The notes under the pieces were generated by a model. It was not told where the DNA came from, searched no databases, and was given only the letters and a program-made list of their open reading frames with translations. 64,000 nt of DNA, taken from Mucor racemosus (lineage: Eukaryota > Mucoromycota > Mucoromycetes > Mucorales > Mucoraceae). Shown one piece after another: positions 1 to 11,179 of this stretch. A program made the position numbers and the translations under genes. Location: positions 2,864,501 to 2,928,500 of the forward strand of contig JAPEHQ010000002.1 in the NCBI GenBank assembly GCA_027405735.1. Direction: 5' to 3'. The first letter of the stretch is position 1. Each line of letters starts with the position of its first letter.

Positions 1-39
1 TAAATAATGAAATAAAGAAATTTATTTCCCTACAAAAAA

Positions 40-801
40 AAAAAACTCTCCTCTTATACTATGGTATATCTAAGTTTTAAATAAAAAAGCGTTTTTTATA
101 TAACTTTTATTATATTTAACCACGTATTATGGTCTGAAAATTCAGTTTTTGTAGCGGACATTTTCGGGACTCATTTTACCCTTACCAACACTCATGATTT
201 TGATCAAAAAAAAGAAAAATCAAATTTTGATACCAAAATCAACGTTTAAATGTATTACAATGTGAGAGAAAATTGTAGCCATAACTAATACACATTTTAT
301 AAAAGCTTAATATTAAATGTTAAGTAATAAAACCTAGCATTTTTGGCCCAAAAACGGTTTTTTGATTAAAGGATTTTCATGTAGTATTTTGCAATAAAAA
401 GGTCTGCTATTTTTTATTGAGCAAATAGAGCGCTAAATTCTGTATATGTGTATACTTTTTGTTTTTATAATTGGTAGTATAATTAACTCTAGATTTGTAA
501 AATCAGAAAAAAAAATTTAAAAATGCCAAAAATTGATGATCTGCACAAAAATAATTTTCTAAATTAATATTCCGCTTATAAGCTTTGTAAGTCTTAAAAA
601 TAAGAGATTTTATAATACTTGAGAACTTTTTCAAGAATTTATGATGCTGTATCCACTTGATTCAAGCTTATTACTGTAACTCTTTATACAAGTTAATATT
701 GTGTAATAGTTTATTTGGTGATATTATAGTCTTACTTTATAATTATCGCGTTAGAGATTAGAGGTGATTTACATTAAGTTTTAGTCTTACCCCTCCAACT
801 A
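40..801 (-). repeat. Repeat A, copy 1, distal arm (cut by hAT insertion)
   Basis: This stretch is the reverse complement of sequence found again at about 19,400-20,160 and 61,075-61,800. Shared landmarks include the run around the palindromic TTGTGCAGATC-like segment near 540 and the 'accgtttttgggcc' segment near 350. Homology to the other copies stops near position 40. No reading frame of note is present. On the right it ends exactly at the 8-bp duplication CCTCCAAC (794-801), where the hAT element begins; the other half of this repeat copy resumes at 4951. It is the non-coding downstream part of repeat A, whose upstream part carries the dynein intermediate chain fragment. Confidence 0.85.
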
Positions 802-3800
802 GGAATGGGCTTCGATTCGAGTTTGAATCGAGTTTTAACGGAAACGGCTATTCGATTCGAGTTGGAAAACGGTCCGTTTTTTTTGTAACTCAGATAAATA
901 ACGGGGTGGAAGCAAGTATCGGGTCGTCTTGAGCAGACCGTTATAATATCAGCTTTGACAAATTAATATACATATATGAAATCATGCATCGATATTTATT
1001 TCATGAATTTAACAACTAAAAAAACTAATTAAGGCACATGATTTTACATTACACCTTGGTAAATAATTCACTTTGCCAACAAGTTAGCAACACAATTTTT
1101 TCTCCAGTATCTGGATGCAGCTTGGCTCTTGTATTATTTATGACATATTTCGCTTGTGAGAATAGCCTTTCGGCAGGGACGCTTGTAGCAGGAATAGATA
1201 AATATTTTTTAGCAAATAATGATAGTGTTGGAAAAAGATTTTCATGCTGCTTCCAAAATTTTAGGGGCAAGGTCGCATATTTTTTTCCAAGTTCCATGTT
1301 GGTTATGGCAACTTCGTCTTCATCGTTAGTGTCATCGTCATCATCATCTATTGTGTTTTATATAAATGCTCCATTAGTAAATGTTATCAAAATTACATAA
1401 ATGACAGCTTTACCATTTTGCAATTTATATCTGCGCAATTTCAGCTTCGACTTGTACTCTTTTCTGTGGTCAATGTCAAGGTACCTTTTCAAATCAGCAT
1501 TTGTTTCAACATAATGTTTGATTATGTCAACATTTCCTTCGTACAACTGAACCTTTTTATATCTTTCATCTTCTTGTGATCTAGATGGTCGAGTTGAGCC
1601 AACTATATCTTCATCATCAGAAGTATTATAAGAAGAATCGGAAGAGTCAATACTATCAATGTCCATAATTGTTGATGTCGATGGGCCTGATGCAAAAAAT
1701 GTTATATATCAGTAATGTAAATCAAAATACAGAACAGATATGAATTACCTGCTTCATTTCCATAGATCATTCTGTACATCACTGTTTTGCTACTACTACT
1801 ACCATCTAGTTCTCTAGCATAATACTTTTCTAAAAATGAGGAAAATGATTCCTTGCAAACAGCTATTTGTTCATCAATTATATTTTTCTCCCATTTTTGA
1901 TCTTTCCTAAAATAATAAAAATAATAAGCATCATCAGCTACAAGAAAGATAAAAGTAGTACCAGTATGAAAACTTCAGACTCGGGTCAACCAAGGTGGAA
2001 TTTGCATAAACACTTGTTAAATCAGTCTTAGAATAGTACTTCGATAGCTTATCCTTGCAACACTGAATAGCGTCTGCCAAATGTGGGTTTTTTTCTTGAA
2101 ATGCGTCCAATTGGTCAAATAAACGGTTACATAAAACGATTGTTTTATTAATAGTTGTATACCTGGAGAAGTTAATTAGTACTGTATGGTATACTATTTT
2201 TTATTAAAGCTGTAATATTGCTACTTACTGCTGACTTGAGAGCCAAACTGTTATTTTTTCGAATTTTGTCAATACTTCGTTAACAATAGTAATATACTGG
2301 ATTTGCTCATCATTTAAACTACAGTTTTCACGTATATCGTCGTCTGAATTCACTGTCAGTCTATATGCTTCTCTTACCACCAAGAACCGATCTATCATAT
2401 GTTTTGTAGAGTGCCATCTCGTAGAACAGTCGACTATTATTGCTAAATCAGGCAGTTTTAATATCTTCTTATTTGATTCAAAGACACATGTCAATTGGTT
2501 AGAAAGTTTGATTTTAGCGCAACCTTTACGAAGCCTATCAATGGGATTATTACCCTCGGCACCACTTTTGTTTATCTGGATGGTTTTAGATCCAATTAAT
2601 TCAATAAATAATTTCATGTAATTAATCAAATACTTACATCTTCCATAAAAGCTTCCATGTTTGCGCTATCATTTGGTGCTTTTGCTTTTAGCCCTTTTTC
2701 AATTAAATCGTGACATACAATGTTGATTACGTGCGCAAAACAGGAAATCATGTTTTCCTTCTTTTTGAAATTGAAAGACTCATCATCTTCTGTTACCTTT
2801 TCAATATATTCTCCCATTGATCCATTATTTGATGCATTATCGGTTGTTATGCAGAATAATTTGTTTTTGATGCCATAGTCATCCAACACTGCAAGGAATA
2901 ATTTTCCAAGATCTTTTCCTTTTTATGAATGTCAGTATCAAAACAAATCAACATTTATGAATTGTATAAATTGGTGCATACCCGAATGAGAAGCATTTTT
3001 CATGTATTTAATAGCAATTGTTATTTGTTGCGGCTTCCAATTTTTGTCGATGTAATGTGCTGTTATTCCCATGAAATACTTGTCTACGTTGCATCATTAA
3101 ATAAAGTCAGTAATGAAGAAAGTATATGTAGTACTTTTTACTCACTAGTATCACTCTTCCACAAATCAGTTGTAAAATTTAAGAATTCTTGCTCTTGCAG
3201 AGTGGTTTTAATTATTTCCTTTTGATCCAAGTATTTTTGAATAAGCAAATCCTTCAATTTATTTTTCTTGGGAGGTATCAGTATTGGATCGTACGATTTT
3301 GAGCCATCATTTCCACTATTTCTGCTGCTGAATTGAATAAGCTTTTCCAAAGTAATGTTTTTTTCAGAAAAATTTATTGTCAATCTATTAGCTATAATGA
3401 AATCAGTAAATAGTTTAAGAAAAGCTTCTCTTGTATGGGGCTCCTCATCGATTGTATCAATTTCGTCTTGTTCTTTTTGATATCTGTCCAGATGAGGCTT
3501 ATTTTCTTGCGTGAGACAGCTTTGAACAAAATCATAGTTATAAATCTCTTTTTCTCTGTCTGTTTTATCTTCCCAATCAGTAATTTGTTCTTTCGAAAAC
3601 GTCAATAATTTAAGAATTATATTATCTAACGTGCAATGTAACATGTTAATGAATGCGAATTTATGATTGATTGATAAAATAATACTCACGTCTGGATTCA
3701 GTAAGATTAAAATGTTTGTTTTCAAGATGTTTTCGAAAGCTTGTACTTGATCCTTTTGAACTAGAAAATTTTTCGAAGCATTCTCCTTTTCTTCTCTTTA

Positions 3801-4950
3801 CAGTACAATGTATAAAATCATCAACTCTCATTCCATAACCATATATATTCCACCATTTCCAAGCCCGGTGCACTTTGTTGTCATAATTTGCTGCCTCCCT
3901 CCTGTCACTTCCACACCATGGTATATCATGCTCCTTTCCTGTTACTTCTGACCTTATCGATATTCTGCTTGTCCTATTATGCCGCCTAATTTCTTCTAGC
4001 CCTTCAAAAGGTAAACTACCTCTAAATCTGTCAGTTAAAGATGCAGTAGTTGAAGAAGTTCCCATAGATGAATAGGAAGAAACACGTTGGATAAGGCTTG
4101 GAATTGAAAAATGATCATGGCTATCATGAGGCTGTTCACTCATTTCTTTTATTTATAATAAAAATGTTTAGATGAACAAAAAATTAAGGAACTCAACCTC
4201 AAAGATAGAGTAGCTTATATATACAAAAAATTAGAAAACTTTTACTTTATTGTATGTAAACATTACGTCAAAAAATCACTCTCACTCATGGCATACAATT
4301 TATAAATGGTAATGACTTGCGCGGTAATAATGTTGTTACAGAAGCACGTTTTCATTCAAAATAACGAGTATATGTATAAAGTATACATGAAATAAAAGAC
4401 AAGCAAGCATGATCTATCAGAATCAGAAATTACCAAATTACCTATTTAGAACCTTTGTCAAACCATGATGTTTAATAGCGCAAATCAGACAATGCTACAT
4501 TCCATGCTTCTATCATCACGCTACAATTAAAGTATAAAAGCATGGTTCAATTACAGTATATTCATACGATATTCATATGTTTATTCTAATTACATTACCA
4601 TTCAAATTCAATACACTCATTCAATTAGTACATAAACTCTCTTTATAAGCTCATAATTAAACAGTATTTTTTTTTATTTTTTGCATGATTTCATACGTTT
4701 ATCTTTCAAATTTCAATAAATCAGAGCATTTTTAAATCACCCTTCGTCAAATTATACGTTAATGTACGTATATTTGATTATTTCACAATTTCACATATTT
4801 TTTGAAAGCCAAAACTCGAATCCCACTTTCGAGTTTAGGTGACACGAAAAAAAAACTCGAATACCCCCATCCGAGTCTGCATAAAAAACGGCCCGTTATA
4901 ACAGTCAAACTCGGTTGACCATAATACGATACGTTGGGTGTGAAATCCTA
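802..4950 (-). mobile_element. hAT-superfamily DNA transposon, probably complete
   Basis: The element is flanked by an exact 8-bp direct repeat, CCTCCAAC, at 794-801 and 4951-4958; 8 bp is the hallmark duplication length of hAT transposons. Termini begin TAGGAAT at the left and, read inward, TAGGATT at the right, so the terminal inverted repeats are short and imperfect. Both subterminal regions (about 810-900 and 4,805-4,930) carry scattered CGA-TTCGAGT-like motifs in both orientations, as expected for hAT transposase binding sites. The interior codes on the minus strand for a hAT transposase. The paralogous repeat copy at 19,395-19,402 has the uninterrupted sequence GTTGGAGG, giving a clean empty site. 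Boundaries are therefore well supported; whether it still moves is unknown. Confidence 0.93.
1049..4143 (-). CDS. hAT transposase, multi-exon (BED finger to C-terminal dimerisation domain)
   Basis: The transposase cuts and rejoins DNA of its own element in the nucleus. I could join nine open segments with eight GT-AG introns, in frame and without a stop, from the ATG at 4143 to TAA at 1049-1051, giving very roughly 850-900 residues. In order: a Ser/Thr-rich N-terminus; a BED-type zinc finger near residues 110-145 (paired Cys, then HLENKH); a central hAT catalytic region including TTDLWKS, GITAHYID and TTDNASNN; CFAHVINIVCH; CSTRWHST; an acidic linker; and the C-terminal hAT dimerisation segment with KYLSIPATSVPAERLFS. 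These motifs in this order are diagnostic of the superfamily. Introns lie near 3,660-3,720, 3,090-3,150, 2,925-2,985, 2,570-2,630, 2,165-2,235, 1,920-1,970, 1,690-1,750 and 1,345-1,415. The exon joins are read by eye, so individual borders could shift. A broken gene is the alternative, but no lesion was found. Confidence 0.82.
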
Positions 4951-5275
4951 CCTCCAACATCATAAACATAAATATGGCCATCACTGGGACCTATTGCCAC
5001 CTTTTTACCTTCTTTGTCCCAAGCCAATTTATTCAATGCTTTACCATAGCCAACTTAAGTACTACCTACAAATAGTTCCTCAGTATTTGCATTCGAATTC
5101 TATAAATTAAATTGACTGGTTTCATCTACAGTAGCAGTATCAAATTTAATTTTTTTTTAGATACTATACCTTGGGTGATACTTCACTTGGCATGAAACAG
5201 CGTGAGCATATCCATGGAATATTGGTACACCATATTTAGCATCACGCACCTCTTTTGTATTGTTTTGTAAATTCT
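4951..5275 (-). pseudogene. Dynein intermediate chain fragment in repeat A, copy 1
   Basis: Read on the minus strand this is the coding-like part of repeat A: a stretch equivalent to KALNKLAWDKEGKKVAIG then SDGHIYVYDV, matching the last WD repeat of cytoplasmic dynein intermediate chain (family pattern: ALNxxxWxxxGxxxAxGDSxGxxxxYDxGE). Just upstream is an in-frame TAA that the copy at 19.3 kb also has. The hAT element is inserted at the very end of this segment. Further upstream (towards 5260) is additional unrecognised coding-like sequence. It is a dead gene fragment carried by a repeat, not a working gene. Confidence 0.7.
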
Positions 5276-5319
5276 AATTTTAATCGATATTATCAATCAA
5301 AAATATAATACGTTTCCTG

Positions 5320-6055
5320 AATTAAAACCGAAAGTATTCTTTTGTACACATTTTGAGGATATCTCGAGGAAAAGTCAATATTTGTAAAAAAAAACTAAAT
5401 TGGGCCCGAGAGAGCTCAACGAAGCTGATGACATGAATTTTAAAAAAATACTGTTCAATTTAACGAATATTTTGTAATCTACTACAAAAATGACAATAAA
5501 ATAAAATGAAAAAAAAAGGTGTCCAGAATTTTTTTATACTTAAATATATTATAAAGCACTTCAAAACAAGTAAGTTTTGTTATTAGAAATGGTTAGTATA
5601 GCTTAATTCTTTGCAAAGTTATTAAAACTCAAAATTTCTAATCTTAGCAGTGAATCAGTAGTGAAAATCTGAAACATTAGCACTAAAAAAATTCTTCCAT
5701 CTGATAGAGATATGATATTTCAGGAAACGCGTTTTCAGGTTAGACTTGAACATCTGAAGTATATTGGCAAATATTTTTATTTTGTTATTATTTAATTAGT
5801 AAAGAAAAAGTTGAGCAAGGATGAAAAGTCGGACCCAGTTTTTAAAGGAAAAGTGCTGAATTTTACGTATTTCGAATCTTTTATGAGATATAAAATGAAT
5901 TCAGGAACAGATAGCATATTGCAACCAATTCATATCTATTTTGAAGTGTGTAAGATGCGTCCTAAAGCTGTTTAGTATGGAATTTGATATAGAAATGGGA
6001 CACACTCCGATTTTGAATTTTTTAGCCGATTTGCAGAAAATCTTCAAAACCCGGC
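5320..6055 (-). repeat. Repeat B, copy 1 (partial)
   Basis: The segment is the reverse complement of about 16,870-17,590 and of 58,395-59,090. Shared landmarks, read on the minus strand, are the outer end near CAAAATCGGAGTGTGTC, the 'GCTAATGTTTCAGAT' segment and the 'GAGCTCTCTCGG' segment. The inner half seen in other copies is missing: B stops near 5320 and the dynein fragment of repeat A follows within about 50 bp. No frame is open through it. It is an AT-rich non-coding repeat of unknown class. Confidence 0.8.
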
Positions 6056-6422
6056 AATGCTGCTGATTCTTTGCCTGCATTTAATGTCAATTTGGGAAAC
6101 TGTCGTGAACAAAAAAAAAAACTCGGCATATTTTGGTGAAACGCTGCAACATGAATATACGGCAATTATTTCTATTTGATGACTTATTAAACTATAATGA
6201 ATTCTATAAAGTCTCGAAAGCGAAGTTTCATAGATCAAATTAGGCAAATTATAGTGCGTGCGTTTGATATTAGACATATAATTGAAGAACGAATAAGATA
6301 CTGCATTGTTATTATTAATGTGATCTTTGTTCTTTCCAATTATTCACTCATTATATTTGTGATGAAAACTATCGAAAAGTTGTTGAGCTTAACAAAAATG
6401 GCGGGTGATTTTATTTATTTAT
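6056..6422. other. Intergenic, no gene seen
   Basis: AT-rich DNA between repeat B and the end of the p24 gene. Short frames exist on both strands (about 77-82 codons) but they overlap each other, have no recognisable motif and run partly into the p24 last exon, so I treat them as chance. Confidence 0.6.
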
Positions 6423-7434
6423 TTATACAAGTTTCTTTGCCATAAAGAAATTCTTGAAGTAATGCATTTGCCAGAAACAAACAACACCGAGCACAATAAG
6501 TTGAGCAATTGTCCACCATACAACACGAGAGTTTGTAAGCTCTGATTGATCACGGAAATCCTTTTCACGTTCCTGAGTAATATATGTTAAAAATCATAAT
6601 GTCCCGTTCTCTTTGATATAGCAAACAATACACTCATTGTCTATCTCTCTCTCTCCCCCCCTTCCTCCTTTTTTTTTAAAAAAAAAAACTTACACGTTGA
6701 GCATTTTGTTCAATTTGAATATCTTCAACACGTTCGTTCAATTCATGTACTCTCTTCACTAAATCTATTTTGGACATGGTTGATAATTGCTATATATTTT
6801 GTCATTGATATAATTTAACCTACCAGAAACACCTTCAGCATTATGGTCATGGTGGTCAGATGGGTCATCGAAATCCATATCGAGTGTAAGTTTCTATAGA
6901 TAAAAACCGTTAGTTTTACAAAGTAAAATGTGTCGTTGCTGCTCTTACAGTTTTTGAGCTATCGAACCAAGAATTAGAGGAAGCAGAGAGACAAATAGCA
7001 TGATCACCAGATTCAGTAGAGGTAAATGTAAAGCGACCAGATGATTTACTTTTGGTATCAACAATTTTATGACCTTGAGGAAGTTCCTAAGAGCAAAAAA
7101 AAAAAAAAAAAAAAAAAAGTTAACTTCACGTTATATAATATATGGGCATCGAAACTTTACTTCGACAGTAATTTCAATCTTCAAATCTTCGTTTTCAATC
7201 CATTGGCTTTGAGCAGCAGAATATTGTTCTGATTTATAGATACCTATTTAAAAATGTCAATTAAAATGTAAATTTCAGTTCTGAAAAAAGAGCTTTACCA
7301 ATAACCATAGTTTCCTTTGGTAAATCTTCAATGAAACATTTTTTCTCGGAGCCTTCCAAATAGAAATATAATGCCTGTGTTCCAGCTAAATAAGCAACAA
7401 GTAAAATTAGTGTTGAAAGACGAAAGAGAGCCAT
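6423..7434 (-). CDS. p24/TMED family cargo receptor (EMP24/GP25L domain)
   Basis: p24 proteins cycle between ER and Golgi in COPII and COPI vesicles and help sort cargo such as GPI-anchored proteins. The protein (about 210 residues) opens with a signal peptide, [18 protein letters not shown], then the GOLD domain beginning [20 protein letters not shown] with Cys near 34 and a second Cys near 108 (HAICLS), the conserved disulphide pair. A coiled coil ([16 protein letters not shown]) and a single membrane helix follow, and the tail [11 protein letters not shown] holds the FF and KK signals that bind COPII and COPI coats. Six exons are joined by GT-AG introns; exon borders include 7299, 7243/7161 and 7086/6949. 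The ETMVIG start of the GOLD domain fits the Erp1/TMED4/9 (alpha) subfamily best, but I do not name an ortholog. The fifth intron carries a pyrimidine tract (6,641-6,678). Confidence 0.93.
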
Positions 7435-7832
7435 CTTTTATAACGCGTTTGTATAAAAAACAGAACAAGAAGGGGAGGAAACGGAGCTCTCTTCCATTAA
7501 TTTAAATAAAATGTATATTCAGGTTCAACCAATGAAAAAAACTGGTTCAACTACGACTTGGAGTTGATTGATTTGCTCAAATTTGTATCAAAAGATATAA
7601 TCGCAGAGAGTGGAATGAAATACTTGGTATTGAATCAAGGTGATTTTCAAATCTTCAACTATAAGAAAACAGCGTTAACTATGTGTTTAGTACACATTTG
7701 TCTCTTATTTTACGTCTTGTGCTCAAACACAAAAGTTGATTGTGTCGCATATTGAAAAAGACAGCGATCCTCTGCTAAATTTTTTTTTTTGCACAATTTG
7801 TTCTTTTTTATTCAAGTTTTAATATAAAAAAA
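7435..7832. promoter_or_regulatory. Shared divergent promoter region, p24 gene / CENP-I gene
   Basis: About 400 bp separate the two divergent start codons, so both promoters must lie here. A short frame (7558-7755, plus strand) is present, but it has no motif and sits exactly where promoter sequence is needed. T-rich runs at 7,780-7,810 precede the CENP-I start. Confidence 0.5.
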
Positions 7833-10819
7833 ATGAGTTCTCCAATTGTGAATAGCCAAGGCAAGTTATTCATTTACATATAGCATTGTTTATATAATTA
7901 AATTTGCATGATTTATAGATATGGAAAAAGATGTATATAGCGATGATGAAATATTCAATGGTCAAGAAACAAACGATGCTGCTGCTGCTGATGATGATGA
8001 TGATAATGATGATTTTCAAAAGACAGCAGACGAAGAAATATTGAATGGAGTAGATATAAATAACGTTGATGAAATAATACAAAAAGCACTATTTGGTGTT
8101 TCTCTAGGTAAATTATTACAAAGATTGCATTGATAGTTTATTAACCATTGTATCTTTTTGCAGATAAACCAGTGGCTGTCATAAGAAGAGCAGTTGATAA
8201 ATTGAAAAAGATAACCCCTCTAATCAAAAAGTTTGGCCTTTTGCCATCTCAGTTCAATTTGATTTATGAAATTATAATGATGCAAAAGCTGTGTAAGTTA
8301 TTCTGCATCTTAAAGTTATATTGTATTCTAACTGACTATCTAAAAATAATAGCACATGGTTATACATTTTTTTTAATGCAATGTCTATTACCAAGAAAAG
8401 ACATTTCAGAAGATTATGTTATTCGTATAATTGCAAGTATAAGCCGTAAAGATAGAAATATAATGATGACTGTAAGTGGGTATAGACTCTTAATCCACAT
8501 GGCAGATAGAATTAATAGGGCTGATTTCTTTTTCTAGAACGAAATGTTGAATTGGGCGATTTCAATATATGACATTATTGCTACAAAAGATAAAATTGGA
8601 AAGCTATATCCCGTTTTATTTCACAGTTTACATCAAGCCTCCGTGAGGTAAATCAAAATACCATAAATAGAGCAACAAAGAAAAACTTATCTGTGAATTC
8701 TGTAGAGCTGCTGCCTGTCATTTACTTTATTTCATCACCAGAAGAGAACATGTTATACCATATAGAATTAGGCGTTTGAATGACCTGATTAACAGCGAGA
8801 AAGATAATGCAGAATTAATTGGTTTATTATTGGTGTATCAGACTTATGATTTCTCAATTATTGTGCCTCACAATGTTCGATTGGTCAACGCCTTTGTTTT
8901 TGAAGTAAAGTTTTGTAGATCCTACTTGCTATCTTTATTAATAGAACTTTATATTAGACACCTTATCCTGATACGAAACACGAGTTGAAAAATATCAGAA
9001 TCTTATGGAATAATCAAATGGAAATTGTAGATAGTCGTAAAGCTGAATTTCAGCTACCCACAAAGAAAAAAGCCAAGAAGTTAAAATCAAAGGACGTTTC
9101 AGGGGTAAAAAGAAGATGTTTTAGTTTTTACTTCAATTCATGTTCTAATATAATGTAGGGAAATTTGCGTGAATTAGATGTTCTCGATATTACTCGTATT
9201 GCAAACGGTATTGAAAATTTGGATCTTGCAGAACAACTAAGTGTCATATTGGAAAACCGAAAACTTCAACATCTTTTGCTTTGTAAACGAGATGATGTTG
9301 TTATCGACAGACTTAGTTACTGGATTATTCAAAAAATAATGGATTTAGCTCGTTGGAATAATGAAGAAGATATCATGAAATCAGAACTACATGATATGTT
9401 AAAATCGTTAGTCAGATTTACTCGATTTACAAAGGTAGATTTTTAAATATTATCAAAAGATTCGATATCAATAGAAATTCTATAGTCTCAACTTCCTGTC
9501 CTTGAACACTTTTTATTTGATTATTTGAAAACTTGGAATGGATTCGAATTTGAAGATGAAATCTTTGAGCTAATCACATATATCAAGCCAACAAATTACA
9601 AGGACTTTTACGAGTTAGTACTAATGCGTCTATATCGATTATACATTGTATCAGACGTGAAATGGAAGGCAAAGCTAATAATTTGTTATACGGATTTACT
9701 AAATAATTGGGCACTGCTTGATTGGAATCGTCATTCAAAATTAGGCAAAAAGAAAGAATCAAATATCGATCATATGTAAGTTGTATCGAACAAGAAGTTT
9801 GAATGTAACCTTACGTTTTTTGGTGTAGCACAACTGCTTTTGGTGTTTTGTCATTCGATATCAATTATTTTACTACAATTCAAAAGTTAATCGAGCACAT
9901 TGATCGATTGTGTGTTATGGGATTATTAGCAGAAGATGATGATCCTTTATTACAACATGCAGGCCTTTCATTTTTCGAATTGGTTTCTACTATTTCTGCT
10001 CAAGATGATATACCAGATATTATTATACCTGCAGCTACATTTGTACACCGTAATTTTTATTCATCATCTGCAATGGCCGTAAGTCGAATCTGTGGTATAT
10101 TAAATCAATACAAATTTGCATTTGAAGAGAATGACAAAAAAACCGAAGATTGGATGTCTAGACATACGCCTGCTTATTTAAATCACTTTAATACATACCT
10201 TATGGATGTTTGTAATACTTTATGGAGAAACATTGGTCTTAGTGAAGTACAACAAGCTGGAAATGTGTTTTCATTGACAAAGTAAGCTTTTGCATATATA
10301 TATACATATATATTTAGCAATTCTAATCATCTTTTTCAGAAAAAATATCCTTCAATTTCATAAACTGTGTGAGGACAGAGATATGGATGTTACTAAATTA
10401 TTATCAATTACACACTCTGTTTCTTTGGCAGCCTTTTCAAAACGATTCATGAAAGTAAGGCATAAATGATATAATATCAAAACCATTTTATATAACATGC
10501 AAAATCTATAGTTACTGGAAAAAGACGAAGGCTCTAGTATAAAACACAATCAGCCTATAACATCAATGTATCTAAAGGAACTAGAAGAGGTAAGCAATAT
10601 CATAACCTCCTTTTATTTTCTTTATTTCTAATATCTTTTTATATATAACAATAGAACGGAGGAGTGTCTTTAAGTTATTTGGATTATAGAGCAGACTATC
10701 TTAGTTATTTAAATCGATTAGGATTTACAGGTATCCATGATCTTTTGTATGCTTGCATGTCATCCTTAATTCAAATGAAAGAAAAGGACGCATCCACAAT
10801 TAGTCAAACAAGCACATAA
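7833..10819 (+). CDS. CENP-I/Mis6-like inner kinetochore protein
   Basis: CENP-I (Mis6, yeast Ctf3) is a helical-repeat subunit of the CCAN, the inner kinetochore complex at centromeres. Spliced from about twelve exons, the product is roughly 730 residues, close to animal CENP-I. Matching family features include, near residue 165, CHLLYFITRREHVIPYRIRR followed by L-DLI, the block conserved in Mis6 proteins (vertebrate form: CHLLYLLTKKENVKPFRVRKL); the central DYLKTWNGFEFEDEIFELIT stretch; TTAFGVL; and a C-terminal LDYRADYLSYLNRLGFTGI like the YLDYLFSQGLQGL end of vertebrate CENP-I. An acidic Asp-rich stretch (7978-8010) lies near the N-terminus. I chose ATG 7833: its 28-nt exon joins in frame to the next if a GC-AG intron (GCAAGT donor at 7861, acceptor ending 7918) is spliced; otherwise ATG 7921 is the start. 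The family assignment rests on motif memory. Confidence 0.85.
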
Positions 10820-11179
10820 TGTTCCACATTAACTTGTCAAATAACACAAAAATGTAAAATTTCATTTATAATTGGTTGCCCACCGATTTCAATAAAAAGG
10901 AATCCATACTCGTGCAGCTTGCCCTTTTTTTTTTTTACATCTCGTTAAAAAGGTTAATTTGGTTTTTTGCTCTTTCTCTCTTTCTTTCTTTCTACTTTAT
11001 ATTTTGGTAGACATTTTTCCTTTTAGATTTTTTACTTTTTTTTTTAATACAATAATAATACAAGAAAATAATGTAAATATACTTCGTTTTGTGCTGTAAA
11101 TCAAATAACATGTAATATTAATCCAGATCCCCGCTTTCCTTTTCTTTTTCTTTTTTACGATAATACAGACATAATTATA
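10820..11179. promoter_or_regulatory. Beta-tubulin upstream region
   Basis: The 360 bp between the CENP-I stop and the tubulin ATG hold an AATAAAA-like polyadenylation signal near 10,890 (for CENP-I) and CT-rich tracts (10,970-11,000 and 11,130-11,155), which are typical of strongly expressed fungal promoters. No gene is seen here. Confidence 0.5.

Noticed and set aside
7558..7755. 65-codon frame between the p24 and CENP-I genes
   Set aside because: No motif, and it occupies the only promoter space between two divergent genes. It remains possible as a tiny gene but nothing supports it.
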